Shown one piece after another: positions 1 through 6,104 of a stretch of DNA of 8,582 nt. The DNA comes from Bifidobacteriaceae bacterium (lineage in GTDB: Bacteria > Actinomycetota > Actinomycetes > Actinomycetales > WQXJ01). Location of the stretch: the NCBI GenBank assembly GCA_031278675.1, contig JAITJY010000190.1, forward strand, positions 1 to 8,582. Direction: 5' to 3'. The notes beneath the pieces are model-generated. The model saw only the letters and a list, made by a program, of their open reading frames with translations. It was not told the DNA's origin and ran no database searches. Within the stretch, counting starts at the first letter, position 1. Every line of letters begins with the position of its first letter. The translations under genes were made by a program, and so were the position numbers.

Positions 1-1780
1 AGGGATTCTCAATGGTGTAGCTCACGGCCGTGGCCGTGGAATCGGCGGGCAGCGGGTCGCTCACCTGGACCCCGGTCGCCTGGGAGGGGCCCAGGTTGGT
101 GACAGTCATGGTGGTCACCCCGGCCTGGCCCGCGATCGCCGGCGACGGGTCCATTGTCTTGGCGATCTTGACGTCAGCCTTGAGGCCGACTTCCGTGACG
201 GCCGGCGGCGGATCGTAGACGGCATCCAACCCTTCAGTTTGGGTCTTGTAGGACAAGTGTGCGGTGTTGCTGACCGTCTTACCGCCCGCATCCTCGTTGA
301 CCGTCACCTGGAACTGGTAGACGGTCGCATCCAAGATGTTCAGGGCACCGCCCCCGCCATCCTTGTACGCCTGTGCGCCGCGGCCCAAGTTGATGCACAA
401 AGTCTTGGTGGCGTCATCGTACTTGGCGAAACTGTCCCCGTTATCGGGCAGCTTGACCGGCGTGTCAACTGCGGCGTCCGGCGTCCCCAAAAGCCAAAGG
501 GAGTCGGGGACATAGGTCACCTCGGCGGGCAAGGTGTCGCAACCCACCGCGTTGGTCGCGCCGTCCTGCCCGGTGTTCGCGAACATCACGGTGTATTGCA
601 GCGTGTCACCGGGGTTGGTGGGCTGCTTCGGGGACGTCACGTTGACCACCGTCTTGGTCGATGACGTGAAATCCGGCGCGTAGATGTTGATCGCCAGCGC
701 CAACACGCCTGGGTAGTAGACATCGCCCGCCGATCGGAACGAGAACTGAGCCGTTCGAGCGCCATTCGGGATAGTGCCAGACGCATCCAGGTTCTTGATA
801 TCGAAGCCGAGCATGTTCTTATAGGCCGGGTCCCGGGTCGTGACCGAGGCACCGGCCAGAGAGTTAACCGAATCAAAGAAGTTGGAACCAGGCGACATTG
901 GCGTGGCCAATTGGGTGCTCAAACTGGTGCCGCCGGCCGCGCTGTTCAACCGTGCGTAATCGCCGGTCTGGGCCAAATCCCCCTCATAGGCGACCATGGC
1001 CAACTGGACATCAACCGGGCCGGACGCCGGTGCAAGGAAATCACTGATTTCGATATCGGCCGGTGCGCCCGAGCCGACTGTCTTAAAGCCCTGGTAGACC
1101 GTCAAATTGCGGAGCGGCAGACCCGGGGCCGAATAGGCCACCACCAAAGCCCAGCCCGCATATCGGTCCAACCCGGTGCCCGTTTCCACGTCCGCGCCCC
1201 AGTAGGCGCCGTTCCCGCCTTGTCTGACCAGATCGGTCACATCAAGGTAGGCCTGATAGGCGCTCTTTTGGCCGGTGTTGAGCGCGATCACCTCGCCCGT
1301 CAAGGATTCGTAAGAGGTCGCATTCGGCAACCGGAACTTGATCTGGTTGGCCTTGGCTGGATCCCCCGCACGCACCGGCATGGTCCCGCTGGTGGTTCCC
1401 ACGTCCAGCCGCGCACCCCAATACAAGCCCGCGAACAGTACCGTCGCGCCGTCGGGGAGGTTCAGATTGGACGATGACGAGTTGATCGTGTTGTACGCAG
1501 TGCCGTCCGCGTCGATGTCCTCCATCCGGAAATTGTTGTTGTCCTGGGCGGCGCCCGCCAGTGCATTGGTACAGGCCGTGCCCACTGTCAGCGGGCATCT
1601 CAGCAAACTGTTGCCGATCGCGATGATCCCGCCGTTGGCATTTTCGTTGAAGACCGCCGTGAAGTTGGCGGTGGTCGGCGGTGTCTCCGCCTGGGCTGGG
1701 GCGAAACCCACCAATCCTGTCAGTGCGACCGTCAAAACGGCCGCGGTGCCAAGCGCTGTGCGCCTAAGAATTCTTTTCAT
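1..1780 (-). CDS. Exported DUF11-repeat surface protein, 3' end outside window (partial)
   Basis: Partial gene: 593 codons are open from the ATG at 1780 to the left edge, with no stop. Residues 1-31 form a signal peptide: basic start (MKRILRR), hydrophobic core, and an AQA cleavage site before ETPP. Residues about 40-370 form a beta-rich N-terminal domain with motifs LFAGLYWGAR (115-124), DRYAGWALVVAYS (205-217) and DVYYPGVLALAINIYAPD (353-370). From recalled family knowledge this domain precedes DUF11 repeats in actinobacterial surface proteins. Residues about 371-515 look like a first DUF11 repeat (NPGDTLQYTVMFANTGQDGATN, within 389-410), and 535 onward a second (VTNLGPSQATGVQVSDPLPA). DUF11 domains are Ig-like stalk modules of secreted or wall-anchored proteins. 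A sortase LPxTG signal or C-terminal membrane segment would lie beyond the window. The start is supported by a GAGGG ribosome site 5 bases upstream. The ligand or role is unknown; the family call is confident. Confidence 0.9.
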   Translation of the reverse strand, partial: MKRILRRTALGTAAVLTVALTGLVGFAPAQAETPPTTANFTAVFNENANGGIIAIGNSLLRCPLTVGTACTNALAGAAQDNNNFRMEDIDADGTAYNTINSSSSNLNLPDGATVLFAGLYWGARLDVGTTSGTMPVRAGDPAKANQIKFRLPNATSYESLTGEVIALNTGQKSAYQAYLDVTDLVRQGGNGAYWGADVETGTGLDRYAGWALVVAYSAPGLPLRNLTVYQGFKTVGSGAPADIEISDFLAPASGPVDVQLAMVAYEGDLAQTGDYARLNSAAGGTSLSTQLATPMSPGSNFFDSVNSLAGASVTTRDPAYKNMLGFDIKNLDASGTIPNGARTAQFSFRSAGDVYYPGVLALAINIYAPDFTSSTKTVVNVTSPKQPTNPGDTLQYTVMFANTGQDGATNAVGCDTLPAEVTYVPDSLWLLGTPDAAVDTPVKLPDNGDSFAKYDDATKTLCINLGRGAQAYKDGGGGALNILDATVYQFQVTVNEDAGGKTVSNTAHLSYKTQTEGLDAVYDPPPAVTEVGLKADVKIAKTMDPSPAIAGQAGVTTMTVTNLGPSQATGVQVSDPLPADSTATAVSYTIENP

Positions 1781-1785
1781 GGTTT

Positions 1786-1790
1786 CCCTC
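1786..1790 (-). promoter_or_regulatory. Ribosome binding site of the surface-protein gene
   Basis: The minus strand reads GAGGG, then AAACC, then ATG at 1780. This Shine-Dalgarno match fixes the start that also gives the signal peptide. A possible -10 element (TACGAT, minus strand 1826-1821) lies further up, but I see no convincing -35, so I do not call a promoter. Confidence 0.65.
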
Positions 1791-1889
1791 GCAGCTTGTA
1801 GCCCGCTGTTAGCTGTGATAATCGTACCCATTTATGACGCGCGAGCGTTATTCGGGGCCTGCGGCTGCCCTAACGGCAAGATGGGCTCC

Positions 1890-1958
1890 GCGCTTGTCGA
1901 GCGCCGGGCGGGCGGTGGGCGGGCGGTGGGCAGGCGCTTGTCGGGCGCCGGGCGGGCG
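1890..1958. repeat. Two copies of a 25-bp GC-rich direct repeat, period 44 bp
   Basis: Positions 1890-1914 and 1934-1958 match over 25 bases with one mismatch (A at 1900 versus G at 1944). Both start GCGCTTGTCG and end CGCCGGGCGGGCG. The DNA between and after them is built of GGGCGG, GGGCGTC and GGTGGGC variants, so this looks like local slippage duplication rather than a mobile element. Confidence 0.75.
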
Positions 1959-1987
1959 TCGGGCGTCGGGCTGGCGGTGGGCGGGGG
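1906..1987 (+). other. Two adjacent G-quadruplex-forming motifs, plus strand
   Basis: Cluster one (1906-1930) has five GGG tracts, at 1906, 1910, 1917, 1921 and 1928, separated by loops of 1, 4, 1 and 4 bases. This satisfies the standard four-tract pattern with short loops. Cluster two (1943-1987) has GGG tracts at 1943, 1950, 1954, 1961, 1968 and 1979, and five G at 1983. The G-rich strand is the coding strand for the downstream small ORF and the template strand for the surface gene, although the motifs lie upstream of both. Folding potential is read from sequence; folding in the cell is not shown. Confidence 0.7.
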
Positions 1988-2128
1988 ACGCGCGCTGTGG
2001 CGCAATGCCGGGCGGCGCGGCTCGGGGCCACAAAAGCTCCCATTTTCACGCTTATGCTACCAACGACCGCAATTTTCACAACAAATCTACGCGAACCGCC
2101 GGAAATCCGGGGTTTGTCAAGTAGGCGA

Positions 2129-2144
2129 ACAGTATGTTTACTGT
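2129..2144 (+). promoter_or_regulatory. Palindrome abutting a start codon; candidate operator over the -10/start region
   Basis: ACAGTA (2129-2134), a TGTT spacer, then TACTGT (2139-2144) form a perfect 6+6 inverted repeat ending exactly one base before the ATG at 2145. TATGTT at 2133-2138 fits the TANNNT pattern of an actinobacterial -10. A -10 at this position would start transcription at about 2145, the A of the ATG, giving a leaderless mRNA. No Shine-Dalgarno sequence is visible upstream, which agrees. A dyad at -16 to -1 would suit a repressor operator. TTGTCA at 2114-2119 is too close (13 bp) to act as a normal -35. Confidence 0.45.
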
Positions 2145-2399
2145 ATGGCTCAGATCCTCCAAGCGGCAATTGCTGATCGCCGCGCCGATCTCGCCTCCCC
2201 AGGGCCTTCCACCGATGTCGAAGCACGGATCGCCGCTTGGCTGTCCATTGTGGGCGACCGTAACTCGCTGCTGCGCCGCATTCTGCGCGACGCCGCAGCA
2301 CCACCGCTGATACCGGACCAAGCGTTGTTTGACGAGGTCGAGATTGACGACACGTTGTTGATGCGCCTGCTGGCCAGCCTAGATTCAGACCGGGTCTAA
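2145..2399 (+). CDS. Small hypothetical protein, 84 residues, probably leaderless
   Basis: I do not recognise this protein. It begins MAQILQAAIADRRADL and ends LLASLDSDRV. It is mostly helix-friendly (Ala, Leu, Arg, Asp), lacks Cys, has no signal peptide or membrane segment, and is acidic in its C-terminal third (FDEVEIDDTLLMRLLASLD, 63-81). Residues about 27-47 look like an amphipathic helix (ARIAAWLSIVGDRNSLLRRI). The frame stays open far upstream, but that part is antisense to the surface gene or low complexity, so the ATG at 2145 is the most sensible start. Support is the position of the palindrome and -10-like element, and codon use typical of the region. Its stop codon TAA lies inside the first copy of a 103-bp repeat. 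It could be a small regulator, the tail of a decayed gene, or noncoding. Confidence 0.5.
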   Translation: MAQILQAAIADRRADLASPGPSTDVEARIAAWLSIVGDRNSLLRRILRDAAAPPLIPDQALFDEVEIDDTLLMRLLASLDSDRV

Positions 2400-2602
2400 C
2401 GCGAAAGCGACTCGTCTGCGCAGGTCAGCGCGTTGCGCTGGGCGTTACGTCCGGCCGCACTTTCTCCTATCGCGGCGCCCGGGCACCGGGCTGGGAGGCT
2501 AACGCGAAAGCGACTCGTCTGCGCCGGTCAGCGCGTTGCGCTGGGTGTTATGTCCGGTCCTACTTTCCCCCATCACGGCGACGGCAGGGGCGGCTGGGAA
2601 GC
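2397..2602. repeat. Two tandem 103-bp repeats with conserved stem-loop potential
   Basis: Copy 1 is 2397-2499 and copy 2 is 2500-2602. They are nearly identical over the first half and diverge toward the end of the unit. Each contains CAGCGC-GTT-GCGCTG, a perfect 6-bp stem with a 3-base loop (2426-2440; 2529-2543). Each is enclosed by an outer pair: TAACGC with GCGTTA in copy 1 (2397-2402, 2442-2447), and TAACGC with GTGTTA in copy 2 (2500-2505, 2545-2550). The copy 2 change leaves a G-U wobble, so the outer stem survives in RNA. Copy 1 begins on the TAA stop of the small ORF. After 2603 a third unit starts in phase (GCTAA) but loses similarity within a few bases. Confidence 0.8.
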
Positions 2603-2707
2603 TAATCCAAGCCGGGTCGGTCGGAGGCGCCGACGTGTCTTGACGCACACGCTCCGCCAGCGCCAACGCGATCCGTCTTAGAGAACAGGGTGGCTCAGGG
2701 CGGCCCA
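2400..2707. other. Gene-free region between the small ORF and gadC, convergent 3' ends
   Basis: Both flanking genes point into this stretch, so it should hold terminators. The left two thirds are the 103-bp repeats. The right third (2603-2707) has one weak stem-loop and nothing else I can name. Short open frames here on both strands run through the repeats and look like no family I know. Confidence 0.7.
2626..2664 (-). terminator. Weak stem-loop downstream of gadC, possible terminator
   Basis: CGTGT (2634-2638) pairs with ACACG (2647-2651) around an 8-base loop, and GGCGC (2626-2630) can pair with GCGCC (2660-2664) outside it, with an internal loop between. It begins about 44 bases past the gadC stop. 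There is no U-tract, so it is at best a hairpin-only terminator of the kind often proposed in actinobacteria. Confidence 0.25.
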
Positions 2708-4492
2708 CTACTCCCGTTTCCAACTCGGCTTCCTGAGCGCATAAAACACCAGCGGCGGAGCGCCCAAGACCACCACCACCAGGGCCACCATCCAGGGATA
2801 GGCCGCCGGGCCGATCACCGAATGCCCGGCTGGCGGAATGAACGCCATGATCAGGGCCAGGACGCAGGCGGCGAAGCCAACGCCCGCCACCAGATTCAGC
2901 GCTGGGACACGGTAGCCCCGCTCCACATTGGGCTGCTTGCGCCGCAGGATGATCGCCGACGCGAACATCAACAAGTACATCAGGATGTAGAGCGCGGCAG
3001 CCATATCAACTAGCGCGATGAACGCGCTCGACACATCTGGGATCGCCACGAACAACAGCGCTAGCGCCGTAACCACCACCCCCTGGACCGCCAAGATGCC
3101 TTCCTGCACACCGTGCTTATTGCGCCGCTGCCAGAACTGCGGCAACAACCCCGTGCGTCCCGCCGCCAACAACCCGGCCGAAGGCCCCGCCACCCACGTC
3201 ACCACCGACGCGACCGCCCCAAGCCCAATCGCACCCGCCATGACGTAGACCGCCCACTCCAAGTTGAAGTGATCCAAGAACACCCGGAACGCCTCAAAGA
3301 TCCCGTTGGTGAAACCAACCTGGTTGTTTGGGACCGCGATCGCGACAGCAATGGTCGGCAAAATACACACCGCGAGGATCAGCCCGAAGGACACCACCAT
3401 GGCCTTCGAATAGCCTCGAGACGGGTCGCGCATCTGGCCCGCGTGGACCGCATTGACCTCCATCCCGGCAAACGCCAGCACATTGGAGACCACCAAGACA
3501 ATTGAGGCGATCCCCGTGAACGGCGGGATCAGCCGGTCTGCCTCCAATGGCGCCTGCGACGCCTGGCCAGTCCCCAACCACGCGATCGCCAGCACCACCA
3601 GCAAAATCCCCGGAATGACCGTCCCAATCACACCACCCCAGGATGAAACCTTCGCGAACAGATTGCCACCGCGCAGCGTAATAATGGTCGCCACCCAATA
3701 AACCACCAGGATCACCACAGCCGTGAACAACCCCGAGTTGGACAAATGCTCCCGTCCCACCATGAACGCGAAAGCTGCTGCCACAAACGCCAATTGGGTC
3801 GGGTACCAGACCACATTTTGGATCCATTGGAGCCAGATCGCCAAGAACCCGAACCGGTTGGACAGCGCCTCCCGGACCCAGACGTAGACCCCACCCTTCC
3901 AGGTGGTCGCCAGTTCTGCTCCAACCAGAGCCGTCGGCACCAGGAACACCACCGCCGGCACCAGCCACATTGTGACCGATCCGAGCCCGTAGGTCGCCAT
4001 TGGCGGCAACGCCCGCAACGACATCACCGTCACCGTGGTCATCATCGCGATGTTGAACACACTCAAATACGTCTGCGGCGCCCGGCCGGCGCCGCCGGCG
4101 CCGGCCCCCGCCGACCCGACCGCACCAGACGACCCAGGCACACCAGCCCCCGGCGACCCGCTAGCTGACCCGGACGCACCAGCCGACCCGGACGCACCGG
4201 GCAGACGCGTCCCACCCGGCAACCCGGCAGGCGCGGGGGCAACGGCGGGCGAGGCGACGGCATCGGGCAAGGGAACCGTGCCAGGCGACCCGACCGCCCG
4301 AGCCACCGGCACCCCACCCGGCAACCCGGCAGGCGCGGGGGCAACGGCGGGCGAGGCGACGGCATCGGGCAAGGGAACCGGGCCGGTATCCCACTGGGCG
4401 CGCGCGTGCCGGGGGCGGCGCGGACCTGCGGGCGGCGGGGCGGAAATGGTCGGCACACCCGCAGTGGGCGGGCGCGAGTCGGTCGTGGCCAT
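2708..4492 (-). CDS. gadC: GadC-like glutamate/GABA antiporter with long N-terminal extension
   Basis: An APC-superfamily permease of 594 residues, expected in the cytoplasmic membrane, exchanging external glutamate for GABA made by GadB. The membrane core starts near residue 141 and contains GGVYVWVREAL (200-210), MEVNAVHAGQMRDPSRGYSKAM (within 344-365) and VTWVAGPSAGLLAAGRTGLLP (within 431-451), which align by eye with E. coli GadC. Residues 1-140 are a Pro/Ala/Gly/Ser-rich extension with a repeat of period 34 (39-60 and 73-94). The start is fixed by an AGGAGG site 7 bases before the ATG, so the extension should be translated. The protein ends KPSWKRE just after the last membrane helix, so the C-terminal plug that closes E. 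coli GadC at neutral pH is missing. TM1 reads MSLRALPPMA where enteric GadC has a VYEYP stretch. Substrate is inferred mainly from pairing with gadB; another amino-acid exchange is possible. Confidence 0.88.
   Translation of the reverse strand: MATTDSRPPTAGVPTISAPPPAGPRRPRHARAQWDTGPVPLPDAVASPAVAPAPAGLPGGVPVARAVGSPGTVPLPDAVASPAVAPAPAGLPGGTRLPGASGSAGASGSASGSPGAGVPGSSGAVGSAGAGAGGAGRAPQTYLSVFNIAMMTTVTVMSLRALPPMATYGLGSVTMWLVPAVVFLVPTALVGAELATTWKGGVYVWVREALSNRFGFLAIWLQWIQNVVWYPTQLAFVAAAFAFMVGREHLSNSGLFTAVVILVVYWVATIITLRGGNLFAKVSSWGGVIGTVIPGILLVVLAIAWLGTGQASQAPLEADRLIPPFTGIASIVLVVSNVLAFAGMEVNAVHAGQMRDPSRGYSKAMVVSFGLILAVCILPTIAVAIAVPNNQVGFTNGIFEAFRVFLDHFNLEWAVYVMAGAIGLGAVASVVTWVAGPSAGLLAAGRTGLLPQFWQRRNKHGVQEGILAVQGVVVTALALLFVAIPDVSSAFIALVDMAAALYILMYLLMFASAIILRRKQPNVERGYRVPALNLVAGVGFAACVLALIMAFIPPAGHSVIGPAAYPWMVALVVVVLGAPPLVFYALRKPSWKRE
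4211..4380 (-). repeat. Perfect 68-bp direct repeat inside gadC, period 102 bp
   Basis: 4211-4278 and 4313-4380 are identical over 68 bases. The period of 102 is exactly 34 codons, so the frame is kept and residues 39-60 are repeated at 73-94 (VPLPDAVASPAVAPAPAGLP plus GG). Identity at silent positions indicates a recent duplication or ongoing recombination. Confidence 0.95.
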
Positions 4493-4499
4493 AGCGGCG

Positions 4500-4505
4500 C
4501 CTCCT
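4500..4505 (-). promoter_or_regulatory. Strong ribosome binding site of gadC
   Basis: The minus strand reads AGGAGG, 7 bases, then ATG (4492). It lies in the 21-base gap after the gadB stop. This match supports the long N-terminal extension as part of the protein and makes an internal start near residue 141 unnecessary. Confidence 0.85.
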
Positions 4506-4513
4506 GCCCGGTC

Positions 4514-5899
4514 TCAGTGGTGGAACGACTTGCGACCAGCGGGATTGGCCCCCGGGCCGGTCGGAGCGCCAACCGAATCGAGATAAGCCACCGCAGCGCT
4601 CAGGTCCGCGATCAGGCGATCCGCCAAATCCATCGAGACGCCATTACGCACCACAATCCGTTGGACCGTCAACTCCTGCAACGAATCCGGCATGGGATAA
4701 GCCGGCACCTGCCAGCCACGCATCCGGAGCCGGTCAGAGACGTCATACAGCGTCCAACTGCGCCCCGCATCCGGCTTGATATACCACGCAAACACGGGAA
4801 TATCAGAACCGTCGTTCCATAGATCGAACGGGCCCAGAGACGCAATCGACTGAGCCAAATAATGCGCCACATCCAACGAGCCTTGCTGCACCCTCGTGTA
4901 CCCGGCGCGGCCCAGGCGCAAGAACATGTAGTACTGGAGCAGGATCTGCGCCCCAGGGCGCGAGAAATTCAACGCGAACGTCGGCATATCCCCGCCCAGG
5001 TAAGACACCCGGAAAATGAGATCATCCGGCAGCAACGATTGGTCACGCCAGACCACCCAGCCGAGCCCCGGATAAACCAACCCGTACTTGTGGCCCGACG
5101 TGTTGATTGATGCAACCCGCGGCAGACGGAAGTCCCACAGCAGGTCAGGCTGGCAAAATGGCGCAATCATGGCGCCGGAGGCCCCATCGACGTGGATCGG
5201 GATGTCCAGGCCCGTCTGGAGTTGGATGCGATCCAACGCCGCAGCGATCTGATCAACCGGCTCATACATACCGGTATAGGTCACCCCCATGATGGCGACC
5301 ACCCCAATAGTGTTCTCGTCGCAGTATTTTTCCAGGTCAGAGCCGTCCAGCACCTTGTGATCCAGACTGATCGGCACCTGGCGCGCCTCAACATCCCAGT
5401 AATTACAGAACTTCTCCCAGCAGACCTGAACCCCACTGGACATGACCAGATTCGGCCGGTCCGTCGGCAGCCCGGCCGCCTCACGGCGCTGGCGCCAGCG
5501 CCGCTTCAGCGCTAGCCCACCCAACATGCACGCCTCCGAACTCCCCGTCGTTGACGTCCCGATCGAGTTCGCCGGGTTCGGTGCGTGCCACAGGTCCGCC
5601 AGCATCCGCCAACAGTACTGCTCCATCGCCGCAGTTTGAGGATATTCATCCTTGTCGATCGCGTTCTTATCGAACGCCTCAGCGTAAAGCCGGTCCGCGT
5701 AATCATCCATCCAGGTGCCGACGAAGGTCGCCAGGTTCAACCTCGCATTCCCGTCCAGCATCGATTCGTCGTGGACCAGCTGGTAGGCCGTCTCCGGCAG
5801 CAGGCCAGCGTCCGGCATCTGATTGCGCGGCGCGGCGACTGGTTCGCCCGGACGCGCAAAGACTGGGTTGACTTCGGCATAGTCTCGCACAGTTAACAT
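4514..5899 (-). CDS. gadB: Glutamate decarboxylase (PLP-dependent, class II)
   Basis: Converts L-glutamate to GABA and CO2, using up a cytoplasmic proton; with GadC it forms the glutamate-dependent acid-resistance system. At 461 residues it is close to E. coli GadB (466) and aligns along its length: LDGNARLNLATF (48-59), ADLWHAPNP (101-109), GSSEACMLGG (119-128), GVTYTG (205-210), HVDGASG (236-242, with PLP-binding Asp238), and SGHKYGLVYPGLGW (268-281), where Lys271 is the Schiff-base lysine. NFSRPGAQ and the GWQVPAYPMP region are also present. The C-terminus, SFHH, resembles the SFKHT tail of E. coli GadB, whose penultimate His blocks the active site at neutral pH, so pH control may be kept. 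The N-terminus differs from E. coli. A GGGAG site lies 10 bases before the ATG. gadC follows after 21 bases, so they are probably co-transcribed. Confidence 0.97.
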   Translation of the reverse strand: MLTVRDYAEVNPVFARPGEPVAAPRNQMPDAGLLPETAYQLVHDESMLDGNARLNLATFVGTWMDDYADRLYAEAFDKNAIDKDEYPQTAAMEQYCWRMLADLWHAPNPANSIGTSTTGSSEACMLGGLALKRRWRQRREAAGLPTDRPNLVMSSGVQVCWEKFCNYWDVEARQVPISLDHKVLDGSDLEKYCDENTIGVVAIMGVTYTGMYEPVDQIAAALDRIQLQTGLDIPIHVDGASGAMIAPFCQPDLLWDFRLPRVASINTSGHKYGLVYPGLGWVVWRDQSLLPDDLIFRVSYLGGDMPTFALNFSRPGAQILLQYYMFLRLGRAGYTRVQQGSLDVAHYLAQSIASLGPFDLWNDGSDIPVFAWYIKPDAGRSWTLYDVSDRLRMRGWQVPAYPMPDSLQELTVQRIVVRNGVSMDLADRLIADLSAAVAYLDSVGAPTGPGANPAGRKSFHH

Positions 5900-6104
5900 G
5901 GTGGCAGTTCTCCCTCGTTTTCGTGTTGGCTCAGCCAGTTTGAACGCCTTTCGCGCGTCGCATCCGGCTGGCCCCCAAAACGGCCACCTGTCGGAAACCT
6001 CACCTCACGGGATCTCAAAAACGTTAGGCCCCCGGGGCTGGCGGCCCGGAGGGTCCACCGTGCGCCAGGAGGGTGCCCGGCAGGTTAGGGTAGTACCGCG
6101 TGGG
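5900..6104. other. Upstream region of gadBC
   Basis: This 205-bp gap between the galE stop and the gadB start must contain the gad promoter unless transcription reads through from galE. GGGAG at 5914-5910 is the gadB ribosome site. One weak promoter candidate on the minus strand is TTGACC (6108-6103), a 15-base spacer, and TAACCT (6087-6082). The spacer is short and it overlaps the galE stop, so I do not rely on it. I see no clear operator repeat. Confidence 0.5.

Larger units (their letters stand above)
1781..2144. other. Divergent intergenic region with G-rich clusters
   Basis: These 364 bp separate the minus-strand surface-protein gene from the plus-strand small ORF. The part beside the surface gene (1781-1850) is mixed composition. 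The middle (about 1886-1990) is extremely G-rich on the plus strand, with a 44-bp-period repeat and two G-quadruplex motifs. The part nearest the small ORF (about 2040-2144) is AT-richer, as expected for a promoter, and ends in a palindrome. Long open frames cross here on both strands, but they translate to Gly/Arg/Pro/Ala-rich low complexity produced by the GC-rich repeats, and I see no protein family in them. Confidence 0.7.

Noticed and set aside
2126..2139. Possible SOS (LexA) box upstream of the small ORF
   Set aside because: GAAC and GTTT are separated by five bases, whereas the actinobacterial/Bacillus-type box needs GAAC-N4-GTTC. The ACAGTA dyad is the better symmetry.
1338..2144. Long plus-strand open frame in phase with the small ORF
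   Set aside because: Up to 1780 it is antisense to the clearly coding surface gene, and 1890-2010 is GC-rich repeat. Only the part from the ATG at 2145 has its own start signals.
1848..2304. Several overlapping minus-strand frames rich in Arg, Pro and Ala
   Set aside because: They result from the lack of A/T in the G-rich repeats; no family motifs, and the translation is low complexity.
2397..2602. CRISPR-like array
   Set aside because: Only two copies of a 103-bp unit, back to back with no spacers, and no cas genes.
4035..4586. Open frames on both strands across the gadC extension
   Set aside because: Low-complexity GC-rich DNA leaves many frames open; only the gadC frame continues into a membrane core and has a strong ribosome site.
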